NCBI GenBank assembly: GCA_013407085.1
Contig: JACCGJ010004930.1
Location: forward strand, 62,001 to 126,000
Length of the DNA stretch: 64,000 nt
Source: Atriophallophorus winterbourni
Taxonomy: Eukaryota > Platyhelminthes > Trematoda > Plagiorchiida > Microphallidae
Direction: 5' to 3'
Shown here: positions 44,962 to 55,819 of the stretch, piece after piece
Numbering within the stretch: position 1 is the stretch's first letter
How the letters are laid out: each line of letters begins with the position of its first letter
Made by a program: the position numbers and the translations under genes
Notes under the pieces: generated by a model
What the model was told of the DNA's origin: nothing
Database searches by the model: none
Seen by the model: the letters and a program-made list of their open reading frames with translations, nothing else

Positions 44962-45054
44962 ATGGATGCTAATAAGCATTTTTTGGAAAAATCTATCGTT
45001 CGACTATCATGTGTTAACTGTGAGAAAGTGGTTACTAGTGAACAAGTTTATAAT
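44962..45054 (+). pseudogene. Zinc-ribbon-like fragment, paralogue of 19436
   Basis: ATGGATGCTAATAAG.. reads MDANKHFLEKSIVRL, then SCVNCEKVVTSEQV, and stops at TGA. It has only one C-x2-C pair and no second pair downstream. It directly borders an inverted B fragment. Probably a piece of a dispersed element. Confidence 0.3.
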
Positions 45055-45064
45055 TGAATGCCGC

Positions 45065-45178
45065 TGTTGCATGGGTTTTGCAAAACGAAACACGATATTC
45101 GAACAGAAAATCACATAGTGTTTTGTGGTCAACCACTCAAGGCGCTTCAAGATGACCAATCTGGTGTGTTGCTCGCAT
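45065..45178 (-). repeat. Inverted fragment of a B unit
   Basis: The reverse complement of this stretch reads GTGAGCAACACACCAGATTG, GGTCATC, GCGCCTTGAGTGGTTGACCA and TGATTxTCTGTT, as in B units. It is joined head-on to the forward B fragment at 45180-45300. Confidence 0.65.
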
Positions 45179-45224
45179 TCCTAGAAAGTTTGTTTTAACT
45201 CTAACAAAAACTAATATTACTGTA

Positions 45225-45265
45225 TCTACCTGATGACGGCAAACAGCTAGAAGCAGTTAGTGGAG
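45225..45265 (+). ncRNA. Hammerhead-like motif with good stem I
   Basis: CTGATGA at 45230-45236, stem II GGC/GCU, GAAG in place of GAAA, loop CAGT, then T-A. Upstream ATCTAC pairs with downstream GTGGAGT over five pairs (one G-U). The GAAA box is altered at its last position, which would weaken a real ribozyme. Confidence 0.4.
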
Positions 45266-45299
45266 TGTAATTTTGGAGTATATGGGCAGCACATCACTT

Positions 45300-47335
45300 A
45301 GTTTACTAGTATGTTATTTACTGTCATATGTGTAACTGTTCAACATGTGTCACGCAAAATGTCAAATGACATTGTTCGGTGACGTGATATCGATCCTGAC
45401 TGAGAAAAACATTCATCGCTTAGGCCACGTCTGTAAAGATTGATGAGAGCCAAACAAGGGTTGGCCTGATTCGATGAGTTTTAAGCAATACAAGCCGTTA
45501 AAAGCATTTTGAGTTTAGACCTGAAATTATAAATAAAAACGGATTTATTTAAAATTCTATTAGTAGATGAAAACATATGGTTAAACTGTAACACAAATAA
45601 AAATCGGATAATATAATCTTTAATACCAAGCAGACAAATATGAACATCTCGGCAGATCATTCGATGCCAACGTTATATATCTTCCAATGTTTCTAGCGCA
45701 GCGCTCTTTCTTATGGAGACTTTACATTTGCAAAGCGGATAGTCATTTCCATGTCTCAATTAAACACCTCTGGCATCAGAATGGTAATGAAGACCAAACC
45801 GTATGTTTAACTGAAACCATCGGATTACAATACGATCATTCATGCACACATTTTTGAAAATGTGTTCAGTGTAATCTGTAATAAATCTAACTTATCGATC
45901 AAGAAACTGTTCTCTAATAGACTGGGATACGACCTAGAATAATAGTCCAATCTCCGTACGGTGATTTGTTCCGAAACCATCAGACCTACTTTCATAACAC
46001 GTTTGGTTCACCACCCTGGTTCCTCAATTTTTTTGAGCACGTCTACTGAACGAATTAACGATAGTTTGAAAAGAATATTTAAAGTGATCTATGCAAGGTG
46101 ACTTTACTGAGTTCTTTCCTAGAATCTACGTAAAAGTTTACTGTTGGGAATAAAATGAACGTTTCAATGATCTTAAGGAAAGCAACCAGCGTAGTCATAT
46201 CTTTATAGGCGATTTAGAGGCTCTTTCTACGGTGAAGGTCGCCAAACAACAACAACACAACAACAAAGAATTGCTTTCATATCTCAAACGAAAGCAACGC
46301 GGTAGTGTCTAGCTACCAATTTCTTCAGGATACCCCTGTCATCAAACAACAATGGGGATCGACCAAATCTTCGAAACTCACTTTCAATTCAAGTGTGATG
46401 ATAGACATATTCAGAAATAATTAGAGACGGTACAGTGGCGTCAGAAGAAGCAGATTAAACACGGCCTGATAAACAAAAGCTGAACCATTGTCGTGTGAAG
46501 ATAATGAAATTTCAAATCCATAAAACGGTTCAAATAACTAAAAGGCCCCGGGGTTTCATGTGGTGAGATCAATACACACCCAAATTAAATCATTGTTACA
46601 TACATTGTGTATATTCTGATGCGCTGTGTATTTTGAACAAACTACCGTGTTGGGACATTTATACGAAATTCCCTTCGCGCTACCTATTAACAAACGAAAA
46701 CACCTGGAAAACAAATAACCGAAACATATATTTTCCATCGATATGTCCTCTGTCCTTGTCACAATTGAAATTTCTTTCTTACAAGGACGCAAACGTTACA
46801 CTAGGGTTATTTTAACCGTTATAAATTTACGAAGCAATCCTGGTTTGCAGCCTCAATTGTCCATTGAAACAAAGAAAATGCATTGTGTAAATCGGGGAGG
46901 GCGAAACACTGAACTTAGTGTCGGTTGATCAACTAATTAATTTTTATATATTCTCGTTGAGGTGAAACCGGACATTTTTGACTCCGAAATTTAGTTTTTG
47001 ATCTATTTTGAAGTAAAGAGCATTATGAATTGTTGCATCGAATTAGATGTAGCAATCGGTTTTAAAAAGGAAGCAGTGTTTCGGATTCCGATTTAGACAA
47101 ATTACTAATAAGAGATCGGGTTGAATTTACTACTAGGATGTAACAACAAGTAATTGTTTCACAGTACCTCATTGCTAATACTAGGAAACGCAATGAAACT
47201 TAACTGGATTCAACAAAATTTCAAAATATTTTTTTCCGTTAATTATTTCCGAATGCAATAACACATGTCTGTATACTTAAATTTCAATGTCGTGAATTCG
47301 GCAACTTATGATCGTTACATATATTACGTTATTTT
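45300..47335. other. No confident gene; short CAA microsatellite
   Basis: CAACAACAACACAACAAC lies at about 46245. A segment at about 46300-46465 (AGCTACCAATTTCTTCAGGA, GACGGTACAGTGGCGTCAGA) is a dispersed repeat also seen at 63180-63345 and partly at 21513. A 78-codon minus-strand frame (46556-46792) is unsupported. Confidence 0.4.
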
Positions 47336-47572
47336 GTGCCAACATGCTTCACATGTGTGGCTGATGACTCCATTTGTTCCAGAAATGGTTATGATTTGAT
47401 TCACAGTTTCCGGAAGACATATACTCGGTTTGATTGCTCGGTTTTTGCTATTAAAACTATTCTCGCAATCTGCTATATTTTGAGGTGTTTGCGAGGTTTC
47501 AGCGTCGATAGTCTAGATACCAAACTCGGTACTTATAAAAACAATTTTTTAGTTTATCTTAATATCATTTAA
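47336..47572 (+). CDS. Open frame of unknown nature
   Basis: 79 codons with a Cys-rich start (CFTCVADDSICSRNG) and a hydrophobic middle (FAIKTILAICYILRCLRG), stopping at TAA. An acceptor-like TTTGTTCCAG lies at about 47382 inside it, in phase 2 for this frame. No donor or partner exon is evident. Confidence 0.2.
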   Translation: MPTCFTCVADDSICSRNGYDLIHSFRKTYTRFDCSVFAIKTILAICYILRCLRGFSVDSLDTKLGTYKNNFLVYLNII

Positions 47573-47663
47573 ATTTATGTGTAATGTCATAACAATTTGC
47601 ATTATTGAACAAGGTGCGCTTCCTCCACTGTTTCAAGCTCATCCGGATCCTGAAATTGCTGTA

Positions 47664-47703
47664 CCTACCTGATGAGTGCAAACAGTACGAAAGCGGTCGT
47701 GGG
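47664..47703 (+). ncRNA. Hammerhead ribozyme core, canonical boxes
   Basis: CUGAUGA(G) at 47669-47676, stem II GUGC-AAACA-GUAC (four pairs, one G-U), (C)GAAA at 47689-47692, four-base loop GCGG closed by A-U, C at 47698 as the cleavage residue, then GUGGG pairing with CCUAC at 47664-47668 as stem I. All invariant core bases of the family are present. Stem III is reduced to the A-U pair, as recalled for some mobile-element hammerheads. It sits in a solitary B fragment. Schistosome satellites (Sm-alpha) are known to encode such ribozymes. Confidence 0.65.
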
Positions 47704-47805
47704 GTGTTTTGTGACGGAAAAGCATGCAAACGAATATTTTATTTCGCATTAAAATTAAAATGGTTAGGTTTTATAAAATTCTGACCTGTAAAATATTGTT
47801 ATTGG

Positions 47806-47864
47806 TTAAACAAACCTCATTCCGTGTTCTCTGTTCAATTGTATAACCGCTCAAGTAAATCCAG
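47806..47864 (+). pseudogene. Diverged E signal-exon relic
   Basis: Hydrophobic and Cys-bearing reading ending FNCITAQVNP plus G before GTTAGT. The equivalent of TAC is TAA, so there is no upstream frame. Here the B fragment lies before E, not after, so the order has been rearranged. Confidence 0.3.
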
Positions 47865-48496
47865 GTTAGTAGGTATTATCTTGTTTTCCCCTTCAATGTG
47901 TCTTACGTTCTTCCAATGGGATTTGATTCAGGAGCTTAGCAGTGAAGTTTCGCGTTTACTTACAAGGCTGCTATGAACAAGTGGGCTAGTATTTACGTCT
48001 GATTTTCAGAACACTAATCGTCAAATTTTGTTGAAAATTCAAGATCGGAATTCGGTTTTAAGCAACAAAGAGACAATTATCTTTGCAACATTACACAGAT
48101 TTATGTGGACGTGTTTATCTATTCACCAATTCTAAGCAGCAAATTCCAAATTTAACAATACAACAGTGAATTAAAACACTTTCAATTACTAATTAGCAAG
48201 AGTATTCTATTTTGAATACTGGTCCTATTACGCATAGAAGACGAAACAAATTTTCTGTTTTTAAAAGTATTTCTATAAACACTTTGTATTTGAGGATACG
48301 CGTGTCGTAAATTATTCTGTGTGAGAAGACCTAAGCCTAATCGTCTACACCGCTCAACGCATTTTATATATAAGAAGCCCCTGACGTGCTTAAACTGTAG
48401 ATTATATAAACAGTAAATAACAACATCTTTTTTGATGCCATTGTTTTCATGTGTGAGCAGATTAAATCAGATTAGAAGCTTCTCTAGAATCCTTTT
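47865..48496. other. No recognisable gene
   Basis: The sequence just after E (CTTACGTTCTTCCAATGxGxTT, AGGCTGCTATGxxCAAGTGG) matches the region between E and B in other units, then becomes unique. No exon seen. Confidence 0.5.
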
Positions 48497-49140
48497 CAGG
48501 ATATGAGGTAAGCAAGACAAAGTCTCACTTCATCAAACAAATGATGACAAACAGTCAGGAGTATATGTAATATAATAGTGTGTCGAATGGTCATCCCATG
48601 GTCGACTGTGACCGAGGTATTCAGGTATAACTTTGAAAACCATTATTTTTTCTTTATTCCAGGAGGAAATGGTTCGTTAAGATTTTAACACATGCTTTGA
48701 ACTCATAAAGCTTTAAATATCGTATTGTGTGGATTCATAATCGTTATAAGTCACTTAAAACACCCTTCCAAAATTTACAAAAGCAGCCATGTATTTGTAT
48801 GTTAACACAACGCAAATAACCCTAGCTTTCAAGAATAAAATCTTTTACGGCTTTTTTCTGATATGAGATTAGCAAGACATAGTCTCACTTTATCAAACAA
48901 ATGATGGCAAATAGTCAGAATTATAAGTAATTTTATCGTGTCACATATATTAGTCTGTGTCGAATGTTTGACTGTGACAGAGGTATTCAGGTATAACTTT
49001 GAAAACCATTATTTTCTTTATTTTAGGAGCACCTGGTTCGTTGAAAATTTAACCCATGGTTCTAACTTATACAGCTTTGAATATTGTATTGTGTGGATTC
49101 ATAATCGTTATAGGTCACTCAATACACTTTCCAATATATA
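48497..49140 (+). repeat. D block: two more tandem copies
   Basis: The block starts abruptly inside the D exon: CCTTTTCAG is followed at once by GATATGAG|GTAAGC. Last exons follow at 48663 (GAGGAAATGG) and 49027 (GAGCACCTGG). In the second unit the donor is mutated (GAGATTAGC). Same family as 10105-11230. Confidence 0.75.
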
Positions 49141-49356
49141 CAAAAAATGGGTTGTGTGAATAGCGATAACAATTCCATCAATTAAAAATCTGTATGTACG
49201 GTGTGTTTGATGTAGAATTTTAATAGGCCCAGAATAAACTATGTTAGTTTGGTGTAATCTCGCATATGTTCCACCAATTTCGCTGTTATTATCTGGATTT
49301 GTTTGATCATAATATATTGCTCATATGTCGAATCTGTTTGTTTGGGTGAACAAGAA

Positions 49357-49773
49357 CTACTGCGGATACCATTTAGGAGCCATTGGAATAGGGGCCTGGA
49401 ATGCCGCGCGGAGAGCTATCTTATTAGAGTAAGCAGCATTTCTCTGGTGTCTTGATGATAAGGTACCGTTGTTAGCCTCTGTTGGTCGATGTCGACCATG
49501 TATGTACATCAAATTCGCGTGAATGATCATGTTCTGCAGCTTTTGGGAATACAAAACAGTCCGATTCGGGAAAAACAATCTCTCGCACAGCGCCGGGAAA
49601 AAAATATCGGATCTCGGTTGTATTGCATCAGTTGCACGCAGGCGGCGTGATCTAAGATCAGCAGCTAAGAGCTCTATCTGCTCCATCCCAGCTTGCAGAC
49701 GACCGTTTACACAATGTGAGCGGTCAAGTGCAAGTTCTGCCAAACTGGACGGGTCAATGCCAAGAGCTTTCAT
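49357..49773 (-). CDS. Intact 138-codon ORF of unknown origin
   Basis: The longest non-retrotransposon open frame here. It starts MKALGIDPSSLAELALDRSH, then GRLQAGMEQIELLAADLRSR and RATDAIQPRSDIFFP, and ends near PMAPKWYPQ. It is GC-richer than its flanks and has a frameshifted relative at 11424-11819. The plus strand is also open (49523-49849), so coding direction is not certain. It looks like the end of a captured gene or retroelement. No catalytic or structural motif is recognised. Confidence 0.35.
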   Translation of the reverse strand: MKALGIDPSSLAELALDRSHCVNGRLQAGMEQIELLAADLRSRRLRATDAIQPRSDIFFPALCERLFFPNRTVLYSQKLQNMIIHANLMYIHGRHRPTEANNGTLSSRHQRNAAYSNKIALRAAFQAPIPMAPKWYPQ

Positions 49774-49779
49774 ATCTCA

Positions 49780-50450
49780 TTTACAAACGTTTTCGTACCG
49801 CCAGTTCGGTCTGCCCAATACTCGACTTTCCAATTGCAGCTTACCCTGAAGTAGATAGTTCGTAATACAACCATAATCTGCAAAACGTAACGATCCTTTT
49901 TTTTCAAGTTACCGTTAAGTACACATAATGTGTGTTTACTACGGGCATTTGAAGTTCTAACGACGACACTATTTCAAATCTTTAGACAAACACAAATCTG
50001 TTATTTCTTTGATAAATATTGGAATCTATATATTGTGCGTCCACGGTTGAGGTGGTTGCCACAGCTGTGTTCCTAAGTTTAAAATAGATCAGCATCCGTT
50101 GAGAAATCGCCTGCACAATGTGTAGTTCGATGGTTGCCCTAAAAATGTTTTTCTATTCCTTTACTGTAACTACACGCTTCGTTTGTGTATCAACAGTTAT
50201 TTCAACTGTGATCAATTTAAACTTGTTCCACTTCCAAGAAATTCAATAGGTCCATTCTGATTTAAATATTTATAAATGTTGCACTGCAATGTTGCAATAC
50301 ATAAATTCTTTATTCTGAGTTACTGACGTCTTTTGTGGACCTCCTTCGGTTGATTTCATCCACGAATGTACATCATATGCGCATAATGTTTTCGTCCTTC
50401 GCAGCTTTTTCTAGATCTTATGAAAAATAAATCCACATGTTGATTATTAA
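49780..50450. repeat. P block copy 4
   Basis: CAAGTTACCGTTAAGTACAC through TTCATCCACGAATGTACATC, matched at 11.99-12.44, 34.2-34.8 and 40.6-41.1 kb. Confidence 0.7.
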
Positions 50451-51640
50451 AATGACAGAATAACAAATGATAATATGCATGCATTTCTATAACACACATA
50501 CGAAATCCGGAATCTAGGATCACGGTCTGATTGCGCTTGAAGTAGCGGAAGTTTGATATACCTTTGCATGATAATGTTGGTTAAGTTTTTCTAATCAATT
50601 CCGGTCCTATCTCCCAAACCGCTTTGTCTGTTCTTCGATTCTAGTTTGAATTTTGCTGAATGCCCTCCCTCATCATAAACACAATATTCAACACCAAGCT
50701 TCTACGATTCATCTGAAAATGCAACATTTTAGTAGCATACACGTTAAAACCATAAACAAGATACTTGAGAACAACCAAACTAGGATCAGGTGCATAGACA
50801 TGAAATGAAACCTAAAGTCGTACACGTTGGTTTGCTGATGGCATTCACTGTTAAGCATCGGAAAAAACTACTTTTTCAATTCTTTGGTTTACAAAGGCAA
50901 ATAAGCATACACTTCAAATGAAGAAAACATTGAGAGTAACTGCAATAAACATGAAATGGTAAAATAAAAATCTGTTCAATTTTTATAATTCATATTGAAT
51001 ATATCACCTTCTGTTTAGGGGAAAATTAGAGAAACACGAAGGTCCATACGAAGGCATTATTATCACAAACAAACACCAAAAGATAAAACTTCCTGCTGTT
51101 TTCAGTCAACAGTTATGCGGTGCAAGATTGGTATGCCCAGAATATTATTACTTAAATAAAACACGGAAACAAATTGCGTTAGCATGACGCGGTTGCATAA
51201 GGTGGGAATGAAAAACCTGTTCAATCGCATGAGCTCACAACGATGTAGGCCGGCTTTGAACACATGAGCATGAACAAAAAGTCACATTTGCTTATTTCCA
51301 TCATGCACACACGTTCCACGAAGGGTGTCGATTTGTTAGACTTCATTATGAAAGAACATTATTATTAGGATCAACATGTGCGTCAAATGGCGGAAGAAAA
51401 ATAAATGAAACTGTGCATGTATGAACCATGGAACATAGGTATAGTCGAATCTCGGAAAAGTAAGCGTTCTAGTTTACGACAAAACTTAGTAAATAAATTT
51501 CTGTTAAGCGTTTCTTCACTCTAAATCATGCGAGCGTCATTGATGCATCGCATGTAAATTCCCAACTAATCATTGGTCGGATTCGAGTATCGTCACCATA
51601 AAGCCCTAATAGAAGCCCATAATTCCATACAAATATTCGA
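50450..51640. repeat. C block copy 5
   Basis: Close relative of copy 1 (12.4-13.6 kb). The 9-nt exon site (51113-51121) is followed by GCAAG, a GC donor. The block is cut by a CR1 insertion at about 51640, within CGATGTATC..GGTACATCC. Confidence 0.8.
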
Positions 51641-53095
51641 TGTATCAATTCAATTCAATTTTCAATTCAATTTAATGGTCTAAATAGCACATAGCTTTAC
51701 AAAAACCACAGAATGATATGCGAATTACAAATAACATATGTAGTAAAACGGGGTGTGTTTGCCTACTGATTACTTCAGGAATCACGTAAAAATACATAGA
51801 GCAGAAATTGTTTTCAACCGGTTTGATAGGGTAAATATGTATAGTTTACTTGGATGCATTGGTTCAAAGCTTTATGATGCAGAATATATTGTTTCAATGT
51901 TTGGATTGGTCAACATGAAATTGTCCAAATTCGATTTGAATATATCCAAGTTGGGTGAATGTGCAACATTACAAGGTAGGCAGTTCCAGGTAAAGCATAC
52001 ACGTACAGAATAAAAGTACCTTCGACAGTTCAGTCTCGAGTCAGGAATATGTACTGTATAGTCGTGACTCCGGCTGGTTCTGCGTGGTAGTCGCGTGAAT
52101 AGTTGATTTAGGGGATGGTTGGGGGTATGCAGTATATTGAACATAAGTATCAAATCACCTCTAAGACGGCGGTAGCGAAAGTCGAATAGATTGAGACTTG
52201 CAATACGATATTCGTATTGTTTGTGCTTCAAACCGCGTACGAGCTTGGTAGTCGGATGATATATTCTCTGCAAGAGGCTCATGTCCTTTTGAAGCCAGGG
52301 TGACCACGCCTGAACCGCTTACTCCATGGTTGGCCTCAAGTACGTAATAATTATTCGATGAACGGTTTGCTTAGTGAAACTCCCGAACACGCGTTTTAGC
52401 AGTAGCAGTACTTGCGACGTTTTTTCATAGACAGCTGTGGCGTTATGCAACGGTTTCAACGTGCTGCTTACCCACACATTCAAGTCCTTCTACTTGTCAG
52501 TGCTTTCAAGAATATGGGAACCAAGGGTGTAAGAGAACTCAAAATATCTTCCAACAGTCAATACCTTGTATTTGCTGAAATTGAAAGATAGTTCATTTCT
52601 AACTGACCAGTTCTGTAAGGCATCAAGGTCCAGCTGAAGCTGTCTGCAATCTTCAGTTGTGCGCACCTGCGTCCACAGCTTGATTTCATCCACAAATAAC
52701 AAGATTTTGCTGCGAACAAGTTTCGGTAAGTCGTTTACATAGAACAGGAAAATAATTGGTACAAGCACTGATCCCTGCGGCACCACACTCGTTACTGCAA
52801 TGGGTCGTGATAAAGCACCGTCAACACTTACTCGAATGACACGGTCGCGGAGATAATCCTCAAACCAGGCTAGTAATGAACCCCTGATGCCACATTGCTC
52901 CATTTTTTTGTAGTAACAGACTGTGGTTGACACGATCGAATGCTTTGGACATATCAAGATAACACGCGTGTATGATGATACCTTTGCCTACAGCTCGTGT
53001 CCAGTCATCGAGGGAGAGCAGAAGGTTTGAAAGGCAAGAGAGTCTTTTCCTGGAGCCGTGTTGTTCGACTGCGAGCAAGCAATTGTCTTCCAGAT
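51640..53095 (-). mobile_element. CR1-clade retrotransposon, 5'-truncated and dead
   Basis: Minus strand, 3' end at 51640 with (AATTG)n-type repeats. Frames at 53078-52860, 52957-52490 and 52282-51872 carry reverse-transcriptase pieces: RKRLSCLSNLLLSLDDW, ACYLDMSKAFDRVNHS, VPQGSVL, and the C-terminal CRRYFYSVRVCFTWN. The catalytic FADD has become FVDE (52684-52695) and several frameshifts separate the frames. It lacks the endonuclease and the start of RT. It interrupts a C/A junction; the flanks share GATGT. Confidence 0.85.
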
Positions 53096-53477
53096 GTTTT
53101 GTACATCCTCACTACATTGCTGTACTGTTCAAATCTGAGGAGTACGCGTGGTGTTTCAATGTTGTGAACGTTCAATTGTGTTAAGGTTTACATGAGTTTA
53201 CCTTGATTATCTATGTTAGCTGTGTTACCCGTGTGTTATCTGTGTTTGTCAAATCTGTAATCTGTCTGTTCTAGGAATATTATTTAAACTGCAATAATGC
53301 TTGAGCTTATATATGTTTCTTCATGAGTATCGGAAATTAAAGTAAAACTCAAAGGACAAGGCGGATTAATGAAACCTCTTGATAACTCAGGTCATATGAT
53401 AACATTTATATGCATATTAAAAAATATTAAGAATTAGAGAATCCTTATTTCCGTTATGTATTCCAATGTTCTTCCAG

Positions 53478-53504
53478 ATGACGTTGGATTTGGACCATCA
53501 ACAA
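53478..53504 (+). CDS. 27-nt micro-exon (A copy 6)
   Basis: GTTCTTCCAG and GTAAGTAT bound AT|DVGFGPST|A, very like 14019 (one residue differs). Splice sites intact. The next A block with another 27-nt exon follows 0.8 kb downstream. Confidence 0.6.
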
Positions 53505-54309
53505 GTAAGTATTTTAAAGAGCGTCCATTAATCACACAAATTGCACGACAGGTATCTTGTTGTTCCCAATTATTAGGAAAGGACTCAAGGATCAGTGTCC
53601 ACATGTGGTTGAAAACAATGAGAAAAAAAAGAAATTGTGCTTGTATGATTGAGAGAACATAGGTCTCATCAAATCTCGAATAAAATATTCGTTATAATTA
53701 ACGGCTACGTTGGCAGTAAATAAAATGTTTTAAGAGTATCTAATCTTCAAATCATGCGAGCTCCATACAAGCATCCCATGTGAATTCCCAACTTATCATT
53801 GGTCAGATTTATGCATCGTCACCATGAAGCCCAAATATAATCTACTAATTTTATAAAATTATTCGATGTGGCGGTACATCCTCACTCCACAAAATTATAA
53901 TGTAGCGGAACGTCCTCACTCTATCGCTGGACAGTCTACTTGTGTGCAGTTCACGTGGTGTTACCATATTGTGAACGTTCAATTGTGTTAAGGTTAACCT
54001 GTGTTTTCTTGGTTATCTGTGTTGGCTGTGTTACCTGATTGTTATCTGTGTTTGCTAACTCTGTTATGTGCGTGTGCTAGGAAGATTTTTCGGACTGCAA
54101 TAATGCTTGAGTTTATTTATATTTCTTCATAAGTATCGAAAATTAAAGTAAATTTTTAAGGACAAAACAGATTAGTGAAACCTCTTGCTCCAAACCTAAA
54201 TTTTAACATGAGGATGACTCAGCGCCTAGGATTACATATATATGCATATTAAGAAACATTAGGAATTAGAGAATCATTATTTTCGTTATGTTTTCCACTG
54301 TTTTTCCAG

Positions 54310-54336
54310 ATAAACCTCAACCACCACCCCCAAAGT
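54310..54336 (+). CDS. 27-nt micro-exon, strongly Pro-rich (A copy 7)
   Basis: TGTTTTTCCAG and GTAAGTATAT bound AT|KPQPPPPK|T. Only the phase-1 reading avoids TAA. It has diverged from its sisters by changes that raise Pro content, the pattern expected for a variable exposed peptide. It is followed by an intact terminal exon 565 bases on. Confidence 0.65.
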
Positions 54337-54901
54337 GTAAGTATATTTGACAGCGAGGGATGTCGTTTGTACTAATAACCAGTTTAAGCTCATGAGGTAA
54401 CAAATACGTCGAATGCATTTGATCACATGATCATAAACAAAAGGCACATGTGCATGCATTTCCATCAATCACACCAATTGCACTCATTAGGAAAGGACTT
54501 AAGGTTCAGGGTTAACATGTGCTTGCAAAAGATGAAAAAGAATAAAGATATTGTGCTTGTATGATTAAGAGTACATAGGTCTAATCAAATCTCGAATATA
54601 ATATGCGTTCTAATTAACGACAACGTAAGTTGTAAATAAAACGTTTTAAGAATATCCTTACTTCAAATCATGCGAGCTCCATACATGCATCTCATGTAAA
54701 TTCCCAACTAATCATTGGTCAGATTTATGTATCGCCACCATGAAGCCCAAACATAATCTTCTCATCTCATAAAACTATTCGATGTGGCGGTACATCTTCA
54801 CTCCATAAAACTATAATGTAGCGGAACGTCCTCACTCCATCGCTGGACAGTCTACTTCTGTGCAGTTCACGGCAAGAATAAATTGTTCATTCTGTAAACA
54901 G

Positions 54902-55083
54902 TGATTAGCAACATATTGGTTGACGCAATTGTTTCCACGCTTGAGCAGATCAAAGACAAAATGCGTGTATTTATTTTCATTATTCGACTAAATATTTTCC
55001 TAAAAGCCGTTCAGAACATTGTCGTAACATGTCTAGAAGACGCTGCAAATTGTATAGCGTTTTTAAATCTACTAGAAACCTAA
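54902..55083 (+). CDS. Intact terminal exon of a micro-exon gene
   Basis: Acceptor TTCTGTAAACAG, then TG|ISNILVDAIVSTLEQIKDKM, RVFIFIIRLNIFL, VVTCLEDAANCIAFLNL and a TAA at 55081. 59 residues in phase 1, with heptad-like hydrophobic spacing and two Cys about seven residues apart, consistent with a small helical secreted domain. T of the 54310 exon plus TG gives Leu. With exons 53478 and 54310 this is the best preserved MEG 3' end in the window, but I find no intact first exon near it; the closest E relic (47806) is dead. Confidence 0.65.
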
Positions 55084-55309
55084 TACCTAAGTTATTATCT
55101 TCAGTTCTACAACCTTGTCATTGTTCTCTATGTTAGTACACCTGTTAACCTGTAATATTTTACGATTTGTCAAATTCAGCGGAAGTTCATTTTAAGAAGC
55201 TTTTTTGTGCAATGCATTCGGGTTGTTTTTCATTAAAACACAATTATAATTTGTCATAAAATAGTAAATATACAAGAAAATTCTTTATTTGCTTTGACAT
55301 TATTTCTGT

Positions 55310-55412
55310 CTGCATATATATAATATACTAGATATATATATTATTAGAGATATATTATTATATATATATTATCATATATATATCATTGTATATATTTATA
55401 TATATACACTGA
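55310..55412. repeat. TA-rich microsatellite
   Basis: Long runs of TATATA with ATATTATTA interruptions. A shorter version sits at the same place in the paralogue (24478-24530). Confidence 0.8.
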
Positions 55413-55474
55413 AAATACCTTCTTTATAACATTTTAAGCCATGATTTATTAAAGCAAATTAAATTTGATTTGAG

Positions 55475-55580
55475 CCACACAGTCAGTCCTTGATGGGTTT
55501 AGGAAGTTATTACGTAAGGAACCTGATATTCGAATTAAATTCCTCCGTTTCTTTCAGATGACATCGTAATTCACAAACCC
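55475..55580 (+). pseudogene. 39-nt exon relic and truncated last exon, paralogue of 24636-24763
   Basis: 55475-55513 is still 39 bases, open in phase 1 (TQSVLDGFRKLL), with GTAAGG, but its acceptor is TTTGAG in place of TTTCAG. The last exon begins at 55558 (DIVIHKP) and is cut at about 55580, where the sequence switches to an H block. The first exon of the 24-kb gene is absent here. Confidence 0.5.
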
Positions 55581-55801
55581 ACTTGTTCCTTAAAAGAACG
55601 AAGTTTTTCTTATATTGCAATCAGTTAAATGTCTGTGTTATGACACAGCATTTCCCATCATGATATACTTTGGTCGGTGTTATCAGATCATATCAGATTA
55701 TAATCAGATTATCAAAATAGAACGTGTAACAAATTGTTACTGGTACAAAAACATAACGATAATTACTCCAATAACCTTAGAAGCCGCCCAACGAACACGC
55801 G
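55581..55801 (+). pseudogene. H-block end and dead E relic
   Basis: ACTTGTTCCTTAAAAGAACG starts in the middle of an H block. The E tract (55744-55801) keeps KNITIITPITLEAAQ but its donor is GACATT, so it cannot splice. Confidence 0.5.
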
Positions 55802-55819
55802 GACATTGTACTTGAAATT

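Noticed and set aside
46556..46792. 78-codon minus-strand frame with many Cys
   Set aside because: Single copy, no start context or splice sites, composition expected from AT-rich sequence.
49523..49849. 108-codon plus-strand frame with Arg/Cys/Ser-rich product
   Set aside because: It overlaps the longer minus-strand frame 49357-49773, whose peptide is better matched in the copy at 11.4 kb. Kept only as an alternative reading.
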